Source of the DNA: Ceratodon purpureus
Lineage: Eukaryota > Streptophyta > Bryopsida > Pseudoditrichales > Ditrichaceae
Assembly (NCBI GenBank): GCA_014871385.1
Contig: CM026426.1
Coordinates: 70,103,287-70,167,286 of the forward strand
DNA length: 64,000 bases
Reading direction: 5' to 3'
A program made the position numbers and the translations under genes. Under the pieces are notes generated by a model. That model was not told where the DNA came from and did not search any database. It was given only the letters and a program-made list of their open reading frames with translations. Positions 57,501-64,000 of this stretch are shown piece by piece; the first letter of the stretch is position 1, and each line of letters begins with the position of its first letter.

Positions 57501-58591
57501 CGCATTGACTCCTTCTTCATCAAGGAGGGCTTTACAAGGTGGGAAGCGAATCAATCCTTGTACATCATGCAAACGGGTGAGTTCTTGTTGATGGTGCTTG
57601 TGTATGTGGATGATTTGATCATCTTGGCTAGCCTTCATGCCAACTTAGGGCCAAGCTCAAGGGGGAGTTCCAAATGAGTGATCTCGGTGAGTTGAAGTAT
57701 TGCCTTGGAGTGGCATTCGAGAGGAACCGCAAGGCTCGCACCATCACCATGTACCAAAGGAAGTACATCAAGGAGGTGCTCAAGCGATTCAACTTGGAGG
57801 ATTGCAAGCCCATTGGTACTCCACTTGATGTGAATGTGAAGTTGATGAAGCTCTCGGTGGAGGAGTTTGAGGCCATTGAAGGTGAGATGGAGGGAATTCC
57901 ATACAAGGCGGGTGTTGGCTCATTGATGTATGCCATGGTGGCCACACGGCCCGATCTTGCATTTGCGGTGAGCATGGTGAGCCAATTCATGTCTAGGGCT
58001 GGTCCATCATATTGGAGTGCGTTCAAGCGCATCATGCAGTACTTGCAAGGTACCTTGGAGTACGAGTTGTGCCTTCGAGGCATCAACATCGAGTTGAGAG
58101 GCTATTGCGATGCGGATTGGGCGGGAGATGCAAACGAGCGCCGTTTAACAACGAGGTATGTCTTCTTCGTTGGAGTAGGTGCCATTTTGTGGAATTGCAA
58201 AAGGCAACCAACAATTGCCTTGTCCACAACGGAGGCGGAGTACATGGCCACTAGCCAAAGCACCAAGGAAGCGATATGGCTTCGCAAGCTTCTAGGTGAT
58301 GTCGAGTGTATCCAAGTTGATGCAACGACCATCATGTGTGATAACCAAGGGTGCATTGCATTGGCAAAAAACCCCACACACCACTCACGCACGAAGCACA
58401 TTTATGTTCAACATCACTTCATTCGTGAGAAGTTGGAGAGCGGCGAGATAAGCTTGAGGTATTACCCAACGGAGGACATGGTGGCGGATGTGTGGACAAA
58501 GGCACTTGCGAAGGAGAGGCACCATCGATTAGCAAAGGCCATGGGATTGCAAGAAGGTAACTACTCGCAAAGTGGGAGTGTTGGAGTTTAG
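54534..58591 (+). pseudogene. Copia gag-pol polyprotein, two stops and one frameshift
   Basis: One frame from 54534 (in-frame ATG of MATFENESARTVDKFKGEN at 54546). Gag is followed by the knuckle CYNCGKPGHIARHC, protease WIMDSGATKHM, pre-integrase LWHRRLGHLNARS with CEGCVQGKQH, integrase (HSDVCGP, SDNGGEF, NGGAERANRT), RT (WVFRTKKDATGKVVRHKARL, VLVYVDDLIILAS) and RNase H (GYCDADWAGD, STTEAEYMA). TAA at 56004-56006 and TGA at 56214-56216 are in frame. The TGA precedes SDNGGEF and fits CGA-to-TGA. A one-base shift near 57650 moves the last third to the frame of 57674-58591. The RT and RNase H motifs are otherwise intact. Confidence 0.95.
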
Positions 58592-58977
58592 GTAGCTCGT
58601 AGTTAAGGCATTGTAAATAGAGTTTTCAATGAGGTAGAATTAGAAGGGGGGAAAGTAAAAGGGGAGAAAAGGGAGAGAGGTGATTTACCACATGGTGCAC
58701 ATGTGGCATGAGTAGGTGAAGAGATAAGGACCAGCCCACTTGCATTGACTAAGCCAAGTCAATGATAAGGTTGGAAGGACAAGTGGGTGGTGGCTAAGTC
58801 TTAGGGCCGGCCATGAGTGCCACGTGTCCTAGAGAGACTTGCAAGTGGCTTGGAATGTCCCTTGAGAGTCCCTTAGAGATGTGCAACCAAGTACTATAAG
58901 TAAAGAGCTTCGAAAGAAGCTCATATCTCACTCCATTCATTGTTTGTACTACTTTGTGTGCTACACTTGTTAGAGCA
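58579..58977 (+). repeat. 3' LTR of the copia element
   Basis: 399 bp, preceded by the purine-rich AAAGTGGGAG as likely polypurine tract. The final 13 bases of the polyprotein frame overlap the LTR start. Confidence 0.95.
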
Positions 58978-59008
58978 ACCATCTCTCTTCTTCTTTTAAC
59001 TTCAATAG

Positions 59009-60048
59009 AAACTTCTACGACACTTCAGGACTATAGAAAGGAGCTGGTCCAAAAGAAATAAAATCTGCTTAATATCAGGTACTTGATGTTGTGGTTTGCT
59101 ATTGTTTGCTTGGAGACATTTCCACCGCAGATTTATTATTTGTTTTATTTGATTTACTAAATTATATACGTATATAGAAATTTCGGCAGTTGGCAAAGGA
59201 GTGGCATCCAGACGTGAACAAAGGAAATGCAGAGGAAGAGAAGAAGCTTCAAGAGATACAAGCATATGAGGTTTTGAAGGACGATGAGAAACGAGCCACA
59301 TATGACTAGGTACTAACATTTATATTCTGGCTTCCCTCTTTTCGCATTTAGAAGACCTGTCTTCTCATGATTGTTGTAATCCTTTTTTTCGAATTTCTTC
59401 CCTGGTGTTTTAAGATATCCCCAAAGACCATGTTATCAACGCTCTGGATTTTTTCGGCACTGGTCTCGTGCTCTCTTTCCACGTAAAGTTGTTGAGGCTC
59501 ACTTTCTATGACTTCAGATTGGGCAGGAGGCATTTGAGCAAGCAGCTGCAGGAGGTGCTCCTGGTGGGGGTGTTGGATTTGGAGGCTTTGACGAAATTAT
59601 CTTGGGTGATGTTTTTGGTGGAGGCATGGATGAGGTGAAATTTTTAACATTCGCATGGTTTCGTCTCTTTTCAAAGGAATTTGTATATGTGACCTGGATT
59701 CAAAAGCATCATGCGGCGTTGTTGAGAAGATCATTGAGCACGATGTGCATTTTTTAAATTGCTTCCCTAATAAAATTACGATCTGTTGCTTGTGGGCAGA
59801 TTTTTAATCGCGTGTTTGGAGGAGGTGGTAAAGAAGGCCGACCACATGTACAGGTGAGTTCCCGCTGTTTCCAAAATGAGACGAGGTCTCCAGGCCCTAT
59901 CCCTAGTATGGACATCAATAACAATTGGACATGTGTGGAACTGGATGTCAGTGTTGTCCAATTTCAGATGGGCTTTGCTATTACTCACTGTGGTAAGGAC
60001 TCGGTCTTGGTCTTATCAGGTCCAGTTGGATCTAACTTTCAGGGAGAC
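59009..60048 (+). pseudogene. GFA2: GFA2-type mitochondrial DnaJ, J-domain to client-binding start
   Basis: Five exons with GT-AG borders: 59009-59078 (NFYDTSGL, stop, KGAGPKEIKSA); 59178-59309 (FRQLAKEWHPDVNKGNA with HPD at 59205-59213, then AYEVLKDDEKRATYD, stop); 59518-59634 (IGQEAFEQAAAGG, the Gly/Phe region); 59800-59853 (IFNRVFGGGG); and from 60020 (VQLDLTFRE). This is the order of a type-I mitochondrial DnaJ, a co-chaperone that stimulates Hsp70 through HPD. The sequence breaks off inside the last exon near 60048, before the zinc-finger region. TAG replaces expected Ser or Gln codons at about 59030 and 59307, and TAA occurs near 59070, so it is dead. The presequence exon lies at 37956-38025, beyond two retrotransposons. 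Confidence 0.8.
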
Positions 60049-60730
60049 TGATCAAAGACGGTGAATTTTCAGACAACCGTGCGGTGCACAACCTGCAGTA
60101 AGTAATCTTACGCTTACTAAGACTGAAAACCTACGGAGAAGGCTAAATGCCATGTAGTGAAGGATAAGGCGGGAGCGGCGCGCCACGTCAAACGCCCGGT
60201 TTCCACCTAAAGCAGCCGTCGCGGCTACAGTGATTACTTCGTTTTGTGACACAGAGCTTGTGACTCTGAACCCCGTGACACAACCATATCCTCGTGACAC
60301 CAACAGTGAGACACTGATGTTTGTAACACTGCCCGTTGAAAAAAACATTGTGACGCTGGCATGACGTCAGCCCTCGTCTCCATCAGTTCTACCGGGTTAG
60401 GGTTTTCGTGTTTCAGTGTCTCCGAGGCTCAGCACCGAAGCTCCGCTCCGTCTCATAGTGAGGAATGTACGTTTAGGGTTTCCTTTTAGCGACGGTTCTT
60501 TGTGCTATTTCTTCAAGCGGTTTAGGTCTCAGATCTGTGGTTGCTCAATTTGTTCTCCTTGATGTGAGCAATGTCACATGCAACAGTTGTGTGCGTTTAC
60601 GGTTTAGGGTTATTGTAAACTTCCGATAATGGAGTTGCATCGTGTTCTAAACAGTACAGTTTCTATGTATCTCTCGCTACCTATGTCCTTCTGATTGCAC
60701 TTCCCATTTCAATCGACACATTTGAGCAAC
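60049..60730 (+). other. Upstream region of the MULE-like gene, with TGTGACAC-type motifs
   Basis: 60240-60370 carries many variants of (T/G)TGACAC(T/A) (TGTGACAC, CGTGACAC, GAGACACTG, TGTAACACTG, TGTGACGCTG), which resemble subterminal transposase-binding repeats. TTTAGGGTT words follow near 60475 and 60605. The abrupt end of the DnaJ exon at 60048 makes this the probable left edge of the element. I did not find a matching right end because the window stops. Confidence 0.5.
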
Positions 60731-63700
60731 ATGGAGGGATTTTGCAATGGACAGCCCGAACAGAAACCCATCATTGACGATGATATGGGTGTTGAGGTGG
60801 ATCTCTTCCAATTTGACATTCACGCACTCCAGCTCCAACAGATTGAGGACCTAGTTCAGGAACCACCCCCGGGTGTTTTCGGTGCTCGTGACCTAAGATG
60901 GGAGCTAGAGTATCGGCCTCCCCGAGGGGAACACAAGAAGTCACACCTGGTTCAGCAGTGTTACATTCCAACAAGCCGAGTAGGCGATTTCGTAGATGGT
61001 ATGCAATGTGGGCGAGAAGGGACACAATGTAGGTTCAGGGCGAATAAAGAGAACCGGAAGCCGAATCTACGCCGAGATGGACCGCGGACGCCTCTATCCT
61101 TCACTAGGTATGGTTTAGGGATTCCTTCGTAATGCATGTATTGTTGTATTGTTGCATCTACGTAGGTGTGGTTCACAGATAAATCTATGTACAATATCAC
61201 AAGCACTGGGTATTACATGCTGTGCCGGGTGTCATATTCCATCCCGATTGATCTAAAAGATGTGGTCGACAGTTCTTCAATGGCAGTTTTTGTTTGTCGT
61301 GGTTAAGGGTGAAAGTCATATGAATTTGTGGCCTGCATAGCTTTCTGATTTATTGAGCGCAGGTACAAATGTGAATATGGGCCCAAGGATTACTCCCGTA
61401 TCGTGAAACCAATCACTGAGGACCTCCTCCCTAAGGAGAGGAAGAAGCACCGTATTCCAGATTCAATTCCAGAAGGGAACATGTTGGCACCGACTAGGAA
61501 GGCAAGGGCGAAACGGGCTCCCAAGAGTCAAGCACGCAAGGCACCACGGAAGTTCAAGTCCAGACCTGGAGTAGATGTAGACGCCATGGACTGGATGCTT
61601 CAAGATCCAGTCGTCCCACCTAAGATGCGGGTGAGTAGGAAGAAGAAGGGAGTTGTTGGAGACGGTGTCACAGCACTTGATCCTATTGAAGGGCATGCTG
61701 GGTGCATTCCGGACCTGAATGAGGTTCCCGCTGTGGAAGATCCAGTTGTGGATTCGGCGAATGTCAGTAAGAAACGAGCTCCTCGAAAGAAGAAACTGCC
61801 CGTGGACTCCGAAGGATTCACGTAAGAACAGTCGGGCGAACTTCCAGCAAAAGAGAAGAAAAAGCGAGTGCCTCGGAAGAAGAAACCGGCCGCGGACTCC
61901 GATGGATCAACGATAGAACAGTCGACCGAACATCCACTAAAAGAGAAGAAAAAACGAGCGCCTCGGAAGAAGAAACCTCCCGTGGACTCTGATGGATCGT
62001 CGATAGAACAGTCGTGCAAACTTCCACCAAAAGAGAAGAAAAAACGAGCGCCTAGGAAGAAAAAAACAGATGCCACTCACGAACAGGTAGCATGTCTGGT
62101 ATCATCGGACCACATACCAGCGGAGTCCGTTGTCATGGACCTGAACCAATCCTCTTCCATGGCCGGTTCTACACTTGTCATAAATAAAACGACCACAACT
62201 TCACCGAATTGTGGTTGTAGGAAGATGAAGGGGTGTGAAACACCAGTGGTTCAGTGTCACGCTCCACTGCCATCAGTTCTGGATCAGTGTACTGGCAGCG
62301 GAACTTACTGTTCCCCGGTGACAGACAATGCGAAGTCTTCTTGCTGTTCGGCATCAATAGATGAAGGTAACGCCACTGCGTCCGTGAACAATGGTGACTG
62401 TTGTGAGTTGTTAGAACTACTCTCCGCGCTTGGTGATATTACGGAGTCCTGTATGGATTTTCCAGAAATTGAGAGTGGACCTTCAGATGACGGGGAGGTT
62501 GTGGATACTGTGGCTCCCAAGGTAGAGGTACACACAAGTGGGGGTTCACCGAAACCAAGCAACGTGAAGAAGCCACCTCCAAAGTCTCGGGATTCTAAGA
62601 AGAAATGGGGATCGTCCATTAAGAGGGGCTGTTTGGCGCAATTTACTGTGAAGTCGCTGTTGTACCTCCCTCATGTCTCCGAGATTTGTATCATTCAAGA
62701 GAAACATGTGAATAGCGATGGCCTCGTGGTTCATGGAGGGATGAAAATTGGAGATCGAAGTGCTTTCTCAGCTCATCTGTCCCCTGAAATCAGAACGTTT
62801 GTGGAGGAATGCTTGAGGCGGAAGGACACACCGAACCAGATCATGAGGAAGCATCTGGACTTGCTGAAACAATGGGAAGCGGAAGGGAAAGATCTGACTA
62901 GGGATTTATTGCTGACAACGAAAGATATTCGTAATATCTGTGGGAAGCTTGCCCAAGAGACATATATGTTACACAAAAACGACGCCCAAAGTGTACGGAT
63001 GTGGGTGCAGAGAAATCCTGAGAAGATTTTCTATTACTCTGAATCAAACAAGGAAAAGGCCAAACCAGTTGAAGGTGAATTGACAGGGGAAAATATGCCT
63101 TTTACTATCGGGATCCAAACGCCATGGCAGGCCAAGATGATGCTTAAGCACGGTCATTCGGGTGGAATTTCTGTTGACGCCACATTCGGTACTAATGAGA
63201 AGAAGGTACTCATCAGATTCAAACTTCCCTTTTTTTTTTTGAGTTTCTTACATTCGATACTGTGACATTGTGACACTGGTCAGGACTGACCTCACTGTTC
63301 AAACCGTGTGTAAATTGTCTTCGCAGGTCCCACTGTATACGCTAATGGTTTTCGACGAATGGCACAACGGAATTCCTGTTGCATTCATTCTCACCTCTAG
63401 ATGTGCTGAAGCGGATTTAACTCCGTGGATGGCCGCCTTAAACGAGAAAATGGTGGGGATAAAACCAGAATGGAAACCCGCAGCCTTCATCGTGGACTGT
63501 GCCCAGGGCGAGATTAATGCCATCAAGTATGTGATCCCCCTTCACGTAGAATTTAGTCCAATCTATTAGTTATCGATATATGTCATTCCTGAAATGTATC
63601 CTCCTAATGAAACTGTTATTTTATTCTATGTGTACAGCAAAACATGGCCTAAGACAGAGATATTCCTGTGCCTATGGCACGTACGTAGAGGGTGGCAGAA

Positions 63701-64000
63701 GAATGCGTGTTACAAAATCTCTGATTTGAAAATGAGAGCCGTCATAATGAAGGAGCTCGGTATGTTGATGTATGATAGGAGTGCTCCACCTGGACCGGAA
63801 GGTAGGGAATGGGCTGAGAATAAAATCTTAGAGTTGGAAAAGAGGTACCCAAAGGAAGTGGAATTCTGGGAATATATGAAATTCCAGTGGCTTGACAAGG
63901 TGCATATGTGGGTAGTTGGATTTCGAAATCTATCGTACTGTGGACAAGACACTAATGCGGCCATAGAGGGTTATCACGGGTTTGCGAAGTCGATACTGAA
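60731..64000 (+). pseudogene. MULE-like transposase gene, 3' end beyond the window
   Basis: Exons: 60731-61107 (ATG at 60731), 61363-63205, 63327-63526 and from 63638, with clean in-phase GT-AG borders. The N-terminus is a DNA-binding-like region (YIPTSRVGDFVDGM, CGREGTQCRFRA). Then come three and a half 30-residue repeats with RAPRKKK cores (about 61768-62070) and a Ser/Cys-rich linker. The catalytic core has ISVDATFGTNEKK (Asp), FIVDCAQGEINAI (Asp), FLCLWHVRRGWQK and NAAIEGYHGFAKS (Glu), the DDE arrangement of MULE-type transposases. The only break is TAA at 61823-61825 inside the first repeat, where sister repeats read ATA. GTAAGAA at that spot is also a fair splice donor, so the gene may still be expressed. 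Confidence 0.75.
61768..62070 (+). repeat. 90-bp coding tandem repeats (PRKKK units)
   Basis: Units read KKRAPRKKK-PVDSDG-S-IEQS---P-KEK, 30 residues each, present three times plus a partial fourth. PRKKK cores look like minor-groove-binding or nuclear-localisation clusters of the transposase. Confidence 0.85.

Larger units (their letters stand above)
53342..58977 (+). mobile_element. Ty1/copia LTR retrotransposon, 5.6 kb, defective
   Basis: The LTRs at 53342-53739 and 58579-58977 differ at about five positions. Order of domains is gag, protease, integrase, RT, RNase H, which defines copia. The polyprotein is interrupted by TAA, TGA and one frameshift, so the copy is dead. It lies 110 bp right of the gypsy element within the same host intron. 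The bases outside the two LTRs (GAAAT on the left, ACCAT on the right) do not match, so no target duplication is seen. Confidence 0.95.

Noticed and set aside
53337..58982. Target duplication for the copia element
   Set aside because: GAAAT on the left and ACCAT on the right do not match, and shifting the LTR ends by a few bases does not help.
1..64000. CRISPR arrays, tRNA or rRNA genes, bacterial operons
   Set aside because: No spacer-repeat pattern and no tRNA or rRNA recognised; introns and LTR elements show nuclear eukaryotic DNA.

Overview
The window is nuclear DNA from a plant-lineage eukaryote. It has GT-AG introns, Ty1/copia, Ty3/gypsy, hAT and MULE-type elements, and decayed copies of plant genes for a proteasome beta subunit and a mitochondrial DnaJ protein. 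A possible radial-spoke RSP3 fragment, if real, points to a lineage with flagellate sperm (bryophyte, lycophyte, fern or charophyte) rather than a flowering plant. I cannot name the species.

Layout. 1-1980 (minus): a broken transposase-like gene with a zinc-cluster domain, running off the left edge. 2453-18037 (plus): a long, decayed, multi-exon gene whose parts read as acidic/basic N-terminal exons, an exon with three RNA polymerase II CTD-like heptads, a ParB/sulfiredoxin-like exon with a GNHRLAAW motif, helical exons, a low-complexity linker and a beta-class DNA N4/N6-methyltransferase-like C-terminus. About 6.26 kb of this gene (3374-9650) is repeated in tandem at 9655-15904, and each copy carries about 20 units of a GC-rich 171-bp satellite. 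18299-18862 (minus): an intact orphan ORF convergent with that gene. 19430-23375: a hAT transposase with an acidic tail, behind a GC-rich array and a TATA box. 24418-27050: a diverged protein-kinase-like gene between two inverted GC-rich arrays. Two related TIR elements lie at 23578-24280 and 32779-34377. 27950-32770 and 34384-36330 are AT-rich or have no gene I can name.

36335-60050 holds remnants of host genes on the plus strand: a possible RSP3 exon, a proteasome beta (PBG1-type) pseudogene, and a mitochondrial DnaJ/GFA2-type pseudogene. An intron of the last is filled by a 15.07-kb Ty3/gypsy element (minus, 38164-53231, 5-bp target duplication ACCAC, LTRs differing by two indels) and a 5.6-kb Ty1/copia element (plus, 53342-58977) whose primer site matches the anticodon arm of initiator tRNA-Met. 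60731-64000 is the 5' part of a MULE-like transposase gene cut by the right edge.

The most unusual content is the ParB-like plus DNA-methyltransferase gene with its duplicated satellite-bearing front half. Next come the kinase gene in its inverted GC-rich arrays, and the gypsy element with more than 1,500 codons of extra coding sequence after the integrase. Nearly every coding unit carries in-frame stops or frameshifts, so most are relics. All family assignments come from reading motifs; no database search was run.
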